NCBI RefSeq assembly: GCF_026011795.1
Contig: NZ_BRVS01000021.1
Span: forward strand, 1 to 53,964
DNA from: Arthrobacter mangrovi
GTDB taxonomy: Bacteria; Actinomycetota; Actinomycetes; Actinomycetales; Micrococcaceae
DNA length: 53,964 nucleotides
Direction: 5' to 3'
The notes under the pieces are model-generated. The model saw nothing but the letters and a program-made list of their open reading frames with translations, was not told the origin of the DNA and ran no database searches. A program made the translations under genes and the position numbers. How positions within the stretch are numbered: position 1 is the first letter of the stretch; each line of letters starts with the position of its first letter. This document shows, piece after piece, positions 31,161 to 40,443 of this stretch.

Positions 31161-32041
31161 TACGGGGCGCCGCCGCGGTAGATCAGTTCCCTGGCCAGCT
31201 GGCGGTAGGCCTCGGCGCCGGGATGGTTGCCGGCATAGGTGGTGATCGGCTCGGCGGCGACGGTGGCATCCGCGAACTTGATGGTCCGCTTAATCACGGT
31301 CTCGAACACCTTGTCGCCGAAGGCCTCCAGCAGTCGGCCGATGACCTCGCGGCTGTGCAGGGTCCGCGCGTCGTACATGGTGGCCAGGACGCCGTCGATC
31401 TGCAGCCGCGGGTTGAGCCGGTCCTGCACTTTTTCGATGGTCTCCACCAGCAGCGCTACGGCGCGCAGTGCGAAGAATTCGCAGATCAGCGGGATCACGA
31501 CGCCGTGGGCAGCGGTCAGGGCGTTGACGGTCAGCAGGCCGAGCGAGGGCTGGCAGTCGATCAGGATGACGTCGTAATCGTCGCTGACCTTGCGCAGCGC
31601 CCGGTCGAGGACCTGCTCGCGGGCCACCTCGTTGACGAGCTGGACTTCGGCGGCGGAAAGGTCGATGTTGGCCGGCAGCAGGTCGATGTTCTCGATCTCG
31701 GTGCTCTGGATCGCCTCGTAGATATCCGCCTTGCGGTCCATCAGGACGTTGTAGACGGTCAGGTCGAGCTCGTGCGGGTTCGTCCCGAGGCCGGCCGAGA
31801 GCGCGCCCTGCGGATCGAAGTCCACCAGAAGGACCCGGCGGCCGGCCTCCGCCAGCGCCGCTCCCAGGTTGATGGTCGAGGTCGTCTTGCCGACCCCGCC
31901 CTTCTGGTTGACCATCGCGACGATGCGGGCGGGGCCATGTGAAGTCAGCACGGGCGGTTCGGGGAAATCGGTCTGCGGCCGGCCGGTCGGCCCCAGGACG
32001 GCTTCTTCCTGCAGAGTCGTCGAACCCTGTTCGCTACTCAC
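31160..32041 (-). CDS. ParA/Soj-family ATPase of the scpAB operon
   Basis: This 293-residue ATPase has the canonical deviant Walker A VNQKGGVGKTTSTINLG (about 43-59), VDFDPQGALSAGLG and the Walker B ILIDCQPSLGLL. It corresponds to Rv1708, the ParA-like protein cotranscribed with scpA and scpB, rather than the oriC-proximal parA. No parB is adjacent. The first ~35 residues are a poorly conserved Ser/Thr/Pro tail. Translation starts at GTG 32041, and its stop overlaps the scpA start by one base. An AT-rich palindrome about 122 bases upstream may be an operator. It likely works with condensin in chromosome handling; the mechanism is inferred. Confidence 0.92.
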   Translation of the reverse strand: MSSEQGSTTLQEEAVLGPTGRPQTDFPEPPVLTSHGPARIVAMVNQKGGVGKTTSTINLGAALAEAGRRVLLVDFDPQGALSAGLGTNPHELDLTVYNVLMDRKADIYEAIQSTEIENIDLLPANIDLSAAEVQLVNEVAREQVLDRALRKVSDDYDVILIDCQPSLGLLTVNALTAAHGVVIPLICEFFALRAVALLVETIEKVQDRLNPRLQIDGVLATMYDARTLHSREVIGRLLEAFGDKVFETVIKRTIKFADATVAAEPITTYAGNHPGAEAYRQLARELIYRGGAP

Positions 32042-32162
32042 GTATCAATCCCAGCTTCCATGGTTGCTTGGCTGTCCATTTATCCCCCAAGGCTACAGTG
32101 ACGGCCCAGCATTCCGCCGAATGTGGCGCCCGGTTCCGGCGAGCCTTTAGCTTCAAGTAGAG

Positions 32163-32177
32163 GTCTAAAGTTTAGAC
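32163..32177. promoter_or_regulatory. GTCTAAA-G-TTTAGAC palindrome upstream of parA-scpAB
   Basis: A perfect 15-bp palindrome lies between the parA start (32041) and the dctA terminator. It is strikingly AT-rich for this genome, extends to 19 bp with one mismatch, and contains TAAACT/TAGACC hexamers that could serve as -10 elements for parA. An operator is likely; the binder is unknown. Confidence 0.45.
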
Positions 32178-32205
32178 TTCGCGGTTTGGCTTCCCCTGCC
32201 ACGTT

Positions 32206-32247
32206 CGACGGCGGTGCACCCGTCCGAAATCGGGTGCACCGCCGTCG
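32206..32247 (-). terminator. Terminator after dctA
   Basis: A perfect 17-bp stem (CGACGGCGGTGCACCCG and complement) with an 8-base TCCGAAAT loop begins 28 bases past the dctA stop in its direction. Confidence 0.88.
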
Positions 32248-32274
32248 TTGTGGCAGGTAGCTGAGGGTTGCCGG

Positions 32275-33657
32275 TCAGCGTGCGCCGGCCAGCTCCCGGT
32301 CCGCTTCCCGCTCAGCCGCAGCCGGCTCGACCGGCTCCGGGGCGTGGCCATGGCCGGCCTCCATGGTCTGCTCGTCGAAGGGCAGCCGGCGCTCGAGCAC
32401 CTCGTCCACCCGGCTCCGGTCGATCTCCTTCGTCCATGTACCGATCAGCACGGTAGCGACGGCGTTGCCGGTGAAGTTGGTCAGCGCGCGGGCCTCGGAC
32501 ATGAAGCGGTCGATGCCGACGATCAGCCCGACGCCGTCCACCAGGTCCGGGCGGTGGGACTGCAGGCCGCCGGCGAGGGTGGCCAGGCCGGCGCCGGTGA
32601 CGCCTGCCGCCCCCTTGGAGGCGATGACCATGAAGACCAGCAGGGAGATCTGTTCGCCCAGCTCGAGCGGCTTGCCCAGGGCGGTGGCGACGAACAAGGC
32701 AGCCATCGTCAGGTAGATCGCGGTGCCGTCCAGGTTGAAGGAGTAGCCGGTCGGAACGGTGACGCCGACCACGGGCTTGGACACGCCCAGGTGCTCCATC
32801 TTCGCGATCAGGCGGGGCAGGGCCGCCTCCGAGGAGGAGGTGGAAAAGATCAGCAGGTACTCGCGGCCCAGGTAGCGCATCAGCTTGAAGATGTTGACGC
32901 CGGTGACGACCTTCAGGATCAGGCCGAGGACCACGACGATGAACAGGACGCAGGTGATGTAGAAGCCGATCATCAGGGTGGCCATGCTGATGATGGCCTG
33001 GACGCCGGTGGCGCCGACGACCGCGGCGATCGCGCCGAAGGCGCCGACCGGAGCCAGCCACATCACCATGATGAGGATGCGGAAGACCAGGGCCTGGATA
33101 TGGCCGATGCCGCGCAGGATCGGCTGCCCCGCCGGCCCCATCTTCTGCAGGGCGAACCCGACGATGAGGGCCACGAACAGCGTCTGGAGGATGTTGCCTT
33201 CGGTCAGCGAGGACAGCAGCGAGGTGGGGATGATGCCCAGCAGGAAGTCCACGGTGCCGTGGCTCTCCGTCGGCTCGGTTTCGTAGCTGGTTCCCTGGAT
33301 GTCCAGCCCGGCGCCCGGATGGATCAGGTTGCCCACCAGGAGGCCGATGCCCAGGGCGAAGGTGGACATGACCATGAAGTAGAGCAGCGCGAGGCCGCCG
33401 ACCTTGCCGACGGTGGCGGCCTTGGCAATCGAACCGACGCCGAGGACGATCGTGCAGAAGATGATCGGGGCGATCATCATTTTGATCAGTCCGATGAACG
33501 CGGTGCCGACAGGCTTGAGGGACTGCGCGAACTCCGGTGCCACCAAGCCGACGACGGCACCGAGCACCACTGCCACGATGACAGCGATGTAAAGGAAGTG
33601 GGTTCTGTCCTTCTTCGGCTTCGTATCAGCCTTGGGGACCTGCGTGGTCGCTGCCAA
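32275..33657 (-). CDS. dctA: C4-dicarboxylate:cation symporter DctA
   Basis: DctA imports succinate, fumarate, malate and similar acids across the inner membrane. The 460-residue protein has the DAACS-family hairpin and substrate motifs: STSSSEAALPRLIAKM, PTGYSFNLDGTAIYL and the repeated hydrophobic helices, ending in an acidic/His tail. I place the start at TTG 33657, with AAGGAG seven bases upstream; the much longer open frame to 34635 is antisense to the sensor kinase gene. It is divergent from a CitA/DcuS-type two-component system that probably controls it, with a CRP-like site between them. A terminator follows. Confidence 0.94.
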   Translation of the reverse strand: MAATTQVPKADTKPKKDRTHFLYIAVIVAVVLGAVVGLVAPEFAQSLKPVGTAFIGLIKMMIAPIIFCTIVLGVGSIAKAATVGKVGGLALLYFMVMSTFALGIGLLVGNLIHPGAGLDIQGTSYETEPTESHGTVDFLLGIIPTSLLSSLTEGNILQTLFVALIVGFALQKMGPAGQPILRGIGHIQALVFRILIMVMWLAPVGAFGAIAAVVGATGVQAIISMATLMIGFYITCVLFIVVVLGLILKVVTGVNIFKLMRYLGREYLLIFSTSSSEAALPRLIAKMEHLGVSKPVVGVTVPTGYSFNLDGTAIYLTMAALFVATALGKPLELGEQISLLVFMVIASKGAAGVTGAGLATLAGGLQSHRPDLVDGVGLIVGIDRFMSEARALTNFTGNAVATVLIGTWTKEIDRSRVDEVLERRLPFDEQTMEAGHGHAPEPVEPAAAEREADRELAGAR

Positions 33658-33722
33658 TGATTTACTCCTTGAAGGTGTGATGCCGCTCTCCGGCGGCGGG
33701 CTGGAACCATCTTGCTCCGCCC

Positions 33723-33738
33723 AGTGACGCTGATCACC
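33723..33738. promoter_or_regulatory. CRP/GlxR-like site in the dctA / two-component divergent region
   Basis: AGTGACGCTGATCACC contains a perfect GTGA-N6-TCAC core, matching the CRP/GlxR consensus TGTGA-N6-TCACA at all but the outer bases. It lies 66 bases upstream of the dctA start and 40 bases upstream of the kinase start, a good position for catabolite control. Confidence 0.55.
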
Positions 33739-33777
33739 ATTGCGTTCATACTGTTCGTGGCAGGGAAAAGGAGACCG

Positions 33778-35454
33778 ATGAAGCACTGGAGCCTTGCCTC
33801 CCGGATCCTCGTCAGCCAGCTGGCGTTCCTCATCCTCCTGACGGCGGCGGTCGCGACCTTCCTGTTCCTGGACGCGCGGCACCAGGCCTATGACCGGGCC
33901 GGCCAGCGGATGACTTCGGTTGCCGTCGCCATCGCCGATAGCCCGTTCGTACTCGACGCGGTGCAGTCGGCGGATCCCACCGCGCGCCTGCAGCCGTACA
34001 CGGAGCGCATCCGGCGGGACGCCGCCGTCGACTTCATCACGATCATGTCCCCCGACCGCACCCGCTTCACGCACCCGGACCCGGCACAGATTGGCGCCGA
34101 ATACATCGGCAGCGTGGACGAAGCCCTGGCCGGACGGCCGCAGACCGAGGTCTTCGCCGGGACGCTCGGCCCGTCCATCCGTGCCATCGTGCCGATCAAG
34201 GACGCGGCCGGGCAGGTCAAGGGGATGGTGGCCTCGGGCGTCACGGTTTCCAACGTCTCCGTGGCGGTCGCGGCCCGGCTCCCCTTCGTCATCCTCACGG
34301 CGCTGGCCGTCATGGCGGTTTCGTCGCTGGCGTCGTGGCTGCTCAGCCGTTACCTGGACCGGGTGACGCTGGGCTGGGGGCCGGCCCAGCTCTCCCGCAT
34401 CTTCGTCTTCTACGACACGGTGCTGCACTCGGTCAGGGAAGGCATGCTGCTGGTGGACACGGAGGGCCGGCTGGTGCTCTACAACGACCAGGCGGCCCGC
34501 ATGCTCGACCTGCCCGTCCGCAGTCCCGGGGATCCGCCGGCCGATGTTGCCGCGCTCCAGCTGCCGCCGGCGCTCAAGCAGCTGCTGCTCCAGCGCCGGA
34601 CCGTCCACGATGAAGTCCTCGTCACCGACCGGCACGTGCTGCTGGTCAGCCAGGATCCCGCGGCGACTCCCCGCAGCGGGACGAGGCGCCCGGCGGAGGT
34701 GTCCCTAGACGTGCCCGCCCTGGGCGTGGTGGCGACCTTGCGCGACCGCACCGAGGTCCAGTCCCTCGCCGGCGAGCTGGAGTCCATGCGCACCCTCCGC
34801 GATGCCCTCCGTGCGCAGACGCACGAGCACTCCAACCGCCTGCATACGATCGTGTCCCTGATTGAGCTCGGCCGCCACCAGGACGCCCTGGATTTCGCCT
34901 CCCGCGACCTGCAGCAGTCCCAGCAGCTGACCGACGACGTCGTCGGCGCCATCGACGAGCCGTTCATCTCCGCCCTGCTGGTCGGCAAGGCGGCCCAGGC
35001 CAACGAGCGCGGCATCGAGCTGCACATCGCGGCCGGCCCGGGCGCAGGCTCGGGGGCGCCGCTGCCGGGCCGCGCGGGCCTGGACCCGGAAGCCTTGGTC
35101 ACCATCGTGGGCAACCTGCTGGACAACGCTTTCGACGCCGTTTCCGCCTGCGAGCGCAAAGAGGTGTCCATCGACTTCCTCACTACCGAGGACCGGCTGT
35201 GGATCCAGGTCCACGACAGCGGGCCGGGACTGCCCGACGGCGAGCGCGACGACATCTTCGCCCTGGGCTTCAGCTCAAAGAAGGGCGACGGCGCGCAGCG
35301 CGGCGTCGGCTTGTCCCTCGTCCGGCTGGCGGTCACTAGAATGGGCGGGGAACTGACCGTAGACAATGACGAAGGGGCTCTGTTCACCGTGTCGCTGCCG
35401 CTGGGCGGACCTGCGTCTTCCGCCAACGGATTCCGGGACCCGCGGCATGGCTGA
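33778..35454 (+). CDS. CitA/DcuS-family sensor histidine kinase
   Basis: This membrane sensor probably detects C4-dicarboxylates or citrate and phosphorylates the next gene's product. The 558-residue protein has a first membrane helix (about 9-30), an extracytoplasmic PAS-like sensor (31-165), a second helix (about 167-189), a cytoplasmic PAS region (about 205-300), a phosphoacceptor segment AQTHEHSNRLHTIVSLIELGR (about 343-365) typical of the CitA/DcuS group, and an ATPase domain with GNLLDNAFDAV, DSGPGLPDGE and GVGLSLV. The ATG at 33778 follows AAGGAG by four bases. It overlaps the response regulator gene by eight bases and is divergent from dctA. The ligand is inferred from that neighbour. 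Confidence 0.9.
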   Translation: MKHWSLASRILVSQLAFLILLTAAVATFLFLDARHQAYDRAGQRMTSVAVAIADSPFVLDAVQSADPTARLQPYTERIRRDAAVDFITIMSPDRTRFTHPDPAQIGAEYIGSVDEALAGRPQTEVFAGTLGPSIRAIVPIKDAAGQVKGMVASGVTVSNVSVAVAARLPFVILTALAVMAVSSLASWLLSRYLDRVTLGWGPAQLSRIFVFYDTVLHSVREGMLLVDTEGRLVLYNDQAARMLDLPVRSPGDPPADVAALQLPPALKQLLLQRRTVHDEVLVTDRHVLLVSQDPAATPRSGTRRPAEVSLDVPALGVVATLRDRTEVQSLAGELESMRTLRDALRAQTHEHSNRLHTIVSLIELGRHQDALDFASRDLQQSQQLTDDVVGAIDEPFISALLVGKAAQANERGIELHIAAGPGAGSGAPLPGRAGLDPEALVTIVGNLLDNAFDAVSACERKEVSIDFLTTEDRLWIQVHDSGPGLPDGERDDIFALGFSSKKGDGAQRGVGLSLVRLAVTRMGGELTVDNDEGALFTVSLPLGGPASSANGFRDPRHG

Positions 35455-36160
35455 AGCGATCCGCGTGCTCGTCGTCGAGGACGAGTCCGTCGCCGCCGCC
35501 GCGCACGCCGAGTACGTCCGGAGGCTGGCCGGCTTCGAACTGGCCGGCGTCGCTTCGACGGGCTCCGAGGCGCTTGCCCTGCTGGGGCTCTCCGGCGGAC
35601 CTGCCGCCGGCAAGGCGGCCCGCATCGACCTCGTGCTGCTGGACATGAACCTGCCGGACCTGCACGGCCTGGATGTGCTCCGGCGCATCCGAGGCTCGGG
35701 CGCCCCGGTCGAAGTCATCGCGGTGACCGCCGTGCGCGAACTGCCGATCGTCCGCAAAGCCATCTCCTCCGGCATCGCGCTGTACCTGATCAAGCCGTTT
35801 ACGTTCGCCGCCTTCAGCGACAAGCTCCACCATTACCGCCAGTTCCGGGACAGCCTGGCGCAGCACGGCAGTTCCACCACCCAGGCCGCTGTGGACCGCG
35901 CCTTCGCGCAGCTGCGAGCGCCTTCCCCGACGGCCCTTCCCAAGGGACTCAGCGAAGAGACCCTGAACAGCGTCGTCGACCTGCTCAAGTCCCGCGACTC
36001 GCCGGTCTCCGCCGTGGAAGTCACGGCCGAGACCGGCATGTCCCGCGTCACGGCGCGCCGCTACCTCGAGCACCTCGCGGACCAGAACTCGGCGGTCCGC
36101 ACGCCCCGCTACGGGACCAGGGGACGCCCGGAGTTCGAGTACAGCTGGCGCCGGGACTGA
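35447..36160 (+). CDS. CitB/DcuR-family response regulator
   Basis: This 237-residue regulator has a receiver domain with acidic pocket VVEDE (11-13), phosphoacceptor D66 in VLLDMNLPD, VTA and the YLIKP lysine. A C-terminal HTH (about 163-210, AVEVTAETGMSRVTARRYLEHL) follows, as in CitB/DctR-type regulators rather than OmpR or NarL types. The ATG at 35447 lies eight bases inside the kinase gene end, so the pair is translationally coupled. It probably activates the divergent dctA; no binding motif is assigned. It ends in a hairpin shared with convergent prpE. Confidence 0.9.
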   Translation: MAEAIRVLVVEDESVAAAAHAEYVRRLAGFELAGVASTGSEALALLGLSGGPAAGKAARIDLVLLDMNLPDLHGLDVLRRIRGSGAPVEVIAVTAVRELPIVRKAISSGIALYLIKPFTFAAFSDKLHHYRQFRDSLAQHGSSTTQAAVDRAFAQLRAPSPTALPKGLSEETLNSVVDLLKSRDSPVSAVEVTAETGMSRVTARRYLEHLADQNSAVRTPRYGTRGRPEFEYSWRRD

Positions 36161-36168
36161 CCGGCGCC
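36147..36168. terminator. Hairpin between response regulator gene and prpE
   Basis: GGCGCCGG GACTGA CCGGCGCC forms an 8-bp GC-only stem around the stop codon of the response regulator, between convergent genes. No T-tract is present, so terminator strength is uncertain. Confidence 0.5.
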
Positions 36169-36171
36169 GCT

Positions 36172-38067
36172 TCAGGACCGGATCGTGCGCACCAGATCGT
36201 CGATCACCGAGGGATCCTCGATGGTCGAGGGCACCGTGTAGTCTCCCCCGTCGGCGATCTGCCGCATCGTCTTGCGCAGGATTTTGCCCGAGCGGGTCTT
36301 CGGCAGCGCGGCCACGACGCGGACCTCCTTGAAGTCCGCCACCGGCCCGATCTGCTTGCGGACCAGGGACACGAGCTCGCTCTGCAGCTGGGCGGGGTCC
36401 ACCCCGGCACCGGCCTTCAGGACCACGTAGCCGCTGGGCCGCTGGCCCTTGAGTTCGTCCGCCACGCCGACGACGGCGCATTCGGCCACCGCGGGATGCT
36501 GCGCCACGACCTGTTCCATCGCACCTGTGGAGAGCCGGTGCCCGGAAACATTGATGACGTCGTCGGTACGGCCCATCACGAAGAGGTAGCCGTCCTCGTC
36601 GAGGTATCCCGAATCGCCCGTGGCGTAGTAGCCGTCGAAGGTGCGGAGGTAGGAATCCACGAAGCGCTGGTCATTGCCCCACAGGGTAGCGAGCGTGCCC
36701 GGCGGCAGCGGCAGCTTGATCACGATGTTGCCTTCCGTGCCGGCCGGGACAGGATTTCCCATTCCGTCGACGATGGCGATCTGGTAGCCCGGCACGGGCA
36801 CGGTGGGCGAACCCGCCTTGACCGGCAGCTGCTCGAGGCCGAGCGGATTCGCGGCAATCGCCCACCCGGTCTCCGTTTGCCACCAGTGGTCGATGACCGG
36901 CACCTTCAATGCGGCGGCGATCCATTCATACGTCTCCGGATCCAGCCGCTCCCCCGCGGCGAACAGCGTCCGAAGGCTGGAACGGTCATAGTCCGCGAGC
37001 AGCCGGGCCTGCGGATCGGCCTTGCGGATGGCCCGGAGGGCGGTCGGGGCGGTAAAGAGGACGTTGACGCCATGGTCCTGGACCACCCGCCAGAATGCCC
37101 CTGCGTCGGGGGTACCCACCGGCTTTCCTTCATAGAGCACCGTGGTCGCGCCCGCGAGCAGCGGTCCGTAAACGATGTAGGAGTGGCCGACCACCCAGCC
37201 GACGTCCGACGCCGTCCACATCACGTCCCCCGGACCGATGTCGTAGATGTTCTTCATCGACCACGCCAGCGCCACGGCGTGGGAGCCGTTGTCCCGGACG
37301 ACCCCCTTCGGGGCACCGGTGGTGCCGGAGGTGTAGAGGATGTAGAGCGGGTCGGTGGCCGCAACCGGCACGGCCGCGGCCGGCTCCGCCGAGGACTGCA
37401 GATCGTCCCAGTCGAGCCAGCGGGTGGTGTCATCTCCGAACGTGCCGACTTCATGGGCAAAGCCCTCGCGGGCCTTGACGACGACGTGGGGCACCTGGTG
37501 CGACGCCATCCGGATGGCTTCTTCCACGGCGGGCAGGTACTCCACGCGGCGGGAGGGCTCGATGCCGCCCGTTGCCGTGACGACCGCCGCCGGCTTGGCG
37601 TCATCGATCCGCGCCGCCAGCTCCCGCGGTGCAAAGCCACCGAAGACCACCGAATGCACCGCCCCCAGGCGGGCCGCCGCCAGCATGGCGATCGGCGCCT
37701 CGGGGATCATCGGCATGTAGATGATCACCCGGTCTCCCTGGCCGACTCCGAGGTTCCGCAACGCCCCGGCGAACGCCGCCACCTCGGACAGCAGTTCATC
37801 GTAGGTGTACCGGCGCTGGACGCCAAGCATCGCGGAATCGTAGACCAGCGCGGTGTGCGCTCCCCGTCCCGCAGCCACGTGCCGGTCGAGGGCATTGGCG
37901 CAGGTGTTGAGCTGCCCGTCCGGAAACCACCGGTAGATCGGAGCCCGGCTTCCGTCCAGAGCCTGCGCCGGGGGCTTCGACCATTCGATGGCGCCGGCTT
38001 CACCCAGCCAGAACTGTTCCGGATCATCCACACTGGCCCGGTAGGTCGCGCGGTAGCTGGATCCCAT
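36172..38067 (-). CDS. prpE: Propionyl-CoA synthetase
   Basis: PrpE converts propionate, ATP and CoA to propionyl-CoA, feeding the methylcitrate cycle. The 631-residue AMP-forming enzyme has ILYTSGTTGAPKGVVRDNGSH, WWQTETGW and a C-terminal RSGKILRKT with K595 as the catalytic and likely acetylation-regulated lysine. The N-terminal SYRATYRASVDDPEQFW and the RDNGSH variant after the P-loop favour PrpE over acetyl-CoA synthetase. The ATG at 38067 follows GAGGGG. It is divergent from gntR-prpDBC and shares the paired GTATAC operators, so joint control by the GntR protein is expected. Acetyl-CoA synthetase is the main alternative. Confidence 0.9.
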   Translation of the reverse strand: MGSSYRATYRASVDDPEQFWLGEAGAIEWSKPPAQALDGSRAPIYRWFPDGQLNTCANALDRHVAAGRGAHTALVYDSAMLGVQRRYTYDELLSEVAAFAGALRNLGVGQGDRVIIYMPMIPEAPIAMLAAARLGAVHSVVFGGFAPRELAARIDDAKPAAVVTATGGIEPSRRVEYLPAVEEAIRMASHQVPHVVVKAREGFAHEVGTFGDDTTRWLDWDDLQSSAEPAAAVPVAATDPLYILYTSGTTGAPKGVVRDNGSHAVALAWSMKNIYDIGPGDVMWTASDVGWVVGHSYIVYGPLLAGATTVLYEGKPVGTPDAGAFWRVVQDHGVNVLFTAPTALRAIRKADPQARLLADYDRSSLRTLFAAGERLDPETYEWIAAALKVPVIDHWWQTETGWAIAANPLGLEQLPVKAGSPTVPVPGYQIAIVDGMGNPVPAGTEGNIVIKLPLPPGTLATLWGNDQRFVDSYLRTFDGYYATGDSGYLDEDGYLFVMGRTDDVINVSGHRLSTGAMEQVVAQHPAVAECAVVGVADELKGQRPSGYVVLKAGAGVDPAQLQSELVSLVRKQIGPVADFKEVRVVAALPKTRSGKILRKTMRQIADGGDYTVPSTIEDPSVIDDLVRTIRS

Positions 38068-38110
38068 GGCTTCCCCTCAATATTCGAAACGAAGGACTGT
38101 GACGCACATC

Positions 38111-38221
38111 ATCCTAGCGGGGCCTGCCGGGGGTGCGTCAAAGATCTTGTATACATAACATGGACTAGCGGGACAGAAACCCCGGAGAAAGCCTTGACCG
38201 GGCGTCGTTCGTGTATACAAT
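38111..38221. promoter_or_regulatory. Divergent prpE / gntR-prpDBC control region with two GTATAC operators
   Basis: Two near-palindromes, TTGTATACAT (38147-38156) and GTGTATACAA (38211-38220), sit 64 bp apart, about six helical turns. The right site overlaps the -10 TACAAT (38216-38221), which pairs with TTGACC (38194-38199) at a 16-bp spacer to drive gntR. On the other strand TTGACG (38141-38136) and TAGGAT (38116-38111) may serve prpE, with the left operator just upstream of that -35. Confidence 0.65.
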
Positions 38222-38227
38222 CGAAGC

Positions 38228-38926
38228 ATGAGGCACCAGCCAATCGATCCCGCAGCGAAGGAGGCCCGGATGCGTGCCAGCGAACGCGCCTACTGGGCGC
38301 TGCGCGAGGACATCGTGGAGTGGCGGCTGCCGCCCGGCACGGTCCTCGCCGAAGTGGAACAGGCCGAACGCCTCGGTGTATCGCGCACTCCGCTACGGGA
38401 AGCGTTGGGACGGCTGACCGCCGAGGGGCTGGCGGCCCCGCATACCGGGCGCGGCGTGGTGGTCGCGGATATTTCGCTTGAGAACATCACCGAAATCTTC
38501 GAACTGCGCTCTGCTCTCGAATGCCAGGCGGCCTCGCTTGCCGCCCGCCGGGGAGACCGGACCGTTTTCGGGAAGCTGCAGCAGGAGTTTTCCTCGGCGG
38601 CCGAACTGCTGCGCCGGGACGACCCGGCCCTGCACGACTACTACCAGCTCGTCGCGCGCCTGGACTCCGCGATCGACGAGGCCATCCGGAACCCCTACCT
38701 GCTCCAGGCGCTGAGCAACCTGCGGGTCCACCTGGTCAGGATCCGCCGTCTGGCCAAGGACAACCCGCTGCGCCTGCTGGCCGCCGCCACCGAGCACGCC
38801 AACATCGCCGGTGCGATCGCCGCCGGAGACAGCCAGCTCGCTGCCGCGGCGACGGCCGTCCACCTGCACCAAAGCCTCGAACATCTCAAATCCACCCAGC
38901 AGACAGCCGAGAGGACAGCTTCATGA
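38228..38926 (+). CDS. GntR/FCD-family regulator of the propionate island
   Basis: This 232-residue regulator has an N-terminal GntR winged helix (about 15-80, with [41 protein letters not shown]) and a C-terminal FCD effector domain with metal-binding His and Asp candidates ([33 protein letters not shown]). The ATG at 38228 falls where transcription from the TACAAT -10 should begin, so the message may be leaderless. Its stop overlaps the prpD start (ATGA). It probably binds the TTGTATACAA-like sites and responds to a methylcitrate-cycle intermediate; the ligand is inferred. Confidence 0.88.
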   Translation: MRHQPIDPAAKEARMRASERAYWALREDIVEWRLPPGTVLAEVEQAERLGVSRTPLREALGRLTAEGLAAPHTGRGVVVADISLENITEIFELRSALECQAASLAARRGDRTVFGKLQQEFSSAAELLRRDDPALHDYYQLVARLDSAIDEAIRNPYLLQALSNLRVHLVRIRRLAKDNPLRLLAAATEHANIAGAIAAGDSQLAAAATAVHLHQSLEHLKSTQQTAERTAS

Positions 38927-40443
38927 CCGTCAACCACAAAGTGCGCGTCTACCGCAGCGAAGAGAACCTGCCGCGGGAGGACCAGCTCGCCTACAAGATC
39001 GCCAAGGTCGCCGTCGACCCGGTGGAGGTCACCGACGAAGTTACCGAAATGGTGATCAACCGCATCATCGACAACGCCTCCGTGGCCATCGCCTCGCTGA
39101 ACCGCGGACCCATCGTCGCCGCGCGTTCCCAGGCGCTCAGCCACCCGGTCTCGGCCAACGGCAAGGGCGCCGGCATCTTCGGCGTCACCGAAAAGTCCTC
39201 CCCGGAATGGGCGGCCTGGGCCAACGGCGTCGCTGTCCGCGAACTGGACTACCACGACACCTTCCTGGCGGCCGAATACTCGCATCCGGGCGACAACATC
39301 CCGCCGATCCTCGCGGTCGGCCAGCACGTCGGGGCCAGCGGACGCGACCTCGTCCGCGGCATCGCCACCGGCTACGAGATCCAGGTCGACCTGGTCAAGG
39401 CCATCTGCCTGCATAAGCACAAGATCGACCACGTGGCCCATCTCGGCCCGTCCGCCGCGGCCGGCATCGGCACCTTGCTTGGGCTGGACGTGGAGACGAT
39501 TTTCCAGGCCGTCGGGCAGGCCTTGCATACGACGACGGCGACCCGGCAGTCCCGCAAGGGCGAAATCTCCACGTGGAAGGCGCACGCTCCCGCGTTCGCC
39601 GGCAAGATGGCTGTGGAAGCCGTGGACCGTGCCATGCGGGGACAGACCTCGCCCGTGCCGATCTACGAAGGCGAAGACGGCGTCATCGCCTGGCTGCTGG
39701 ACGGGCCCGAGGCCTCCTATGAGGTGCCGCTGCCGGAGGCCGGCGAAGCCAAGCGCGCCATCCTCGACACGTACACCAAGGAGCACTCCGCCGAGTACCA
39801 GGCGCAGGCCTGGATCGACCTGGCCCGCAAGCTGCACCGCGAGCACCCGGAGGCGGCGGATCCGAAGAATGTGTCCTCCGTCAAGATCAAGACGTCGCAC
39901 CACACCCACTACGTCATCGGTTCCGGGGCCAACGACCCGCAGAAGTACGATCCGACCGCCTCCCGGGAGACGCTGGACCACTCCATTCCCTACATCTTCA
40001 CCGTCGCCCTGCAGGACGGCGCGTGGCACCATGTGGACTCCTACGCACCGGAGCGCGCGGGCAGGGCGGACACGGTCGAACTGTGGCACAAGGTCACCAC
40101 CGAAGAGGATCCGGAATGGACCCGCCGCTACCACTCGCTGGACATCGCCGAGAAGGCCTTCGGCGGTTCCGTGGAAATCACGCTGGCCGACGGCACCGTC
40201 ATCCGCGACGAGATCGCCGTCGCCGACGCCCATCCGTTGGGCGCCCGTCCGTTCGCCCGCGAGCAGTACGTGAACAAGCTCCGGACGCTGGCCGCCGGTC
40301 TCGTCGAGGACGCCGAAATCGACCGCTTCCTGGCCGCCGTCGAGCGCCTGCCCGAACTGGCCGCCGGCGAACTGGACCAGCTCAACATCACCGCCGCGCC
40401 GGGCGTCATCGACCTCGCGGCCGGGCCGAAGGGACTGTTCTAG
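38923..40443 (+). CDS. prpD: 2-Methylcitrate dehydratase
   Basis: PrpD dehydrates 2-methylcitrate to 2-methylaconitate in the methylcitrate cycle. The 506-residue MmgE/PrpD-fold protein opens with the family stretch [36 protein letters not shown] and carries [28 protein letters not shown] with the conserved Asp and His residues. The ATG at 38923 overlaps the gntR stop by four bases, and prpB begins directly after its stop. No aconitase (acnD) or PrpF gene is nearby, so the classical PrpD route with a separate aconitase for hydration is expected. Confidence 0.95.
   Translation: MTVNHKVRVYRSEENLPREDQLAYKIAKVAVDPVEVTDEVTEMVINRIIDNASVAIASLNRGPIVAARSQALSHPVSANGKGAGIFGVTEKSSPEWAAWANGVAVRELDYHDTFLAAEYSHPGDNIPPILAVGQHVGASGRDLVRGIATGYEIQVDLVKAICLHKHKIDHVAHLGPSAAAGIGTLLGLDVETIFQAVGQALHTTTATRQSRKGEISTWKAHAPAFAGKMAVEAVDRAMRGQTSPVPIYEGEDGVIAWLLDGPEASYEVPLPEAGEAKRAILDTYTKEHSAEYQAQAWIDLARKLHREHPEAADPKNVSSVKIKTSHHTHYVIGSGANDPQKYDPTASRETLDHSIPYIFTVALQDGAWHHVDSYAPERAGRADTVELWHKVTTEEDPEWTRRYHSLDIAEKAFGGSVEITLADGTVIRDEIAVADAHPLGARPFAREQYVNKLRTLAAGLVEDAEIDRFLAAVERLPELAAGELDQLNITAAPGVIDLAAGPKGLF

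Noticed and set aside
33658-34635. N-terminal extension of the dctA frame to 34635
   Set aside because: The extension is antisense to the sensor kinase gene, while the TTG at 33657 has AAGGAG at ideal spacing and gives a normal DctA N-terminus.
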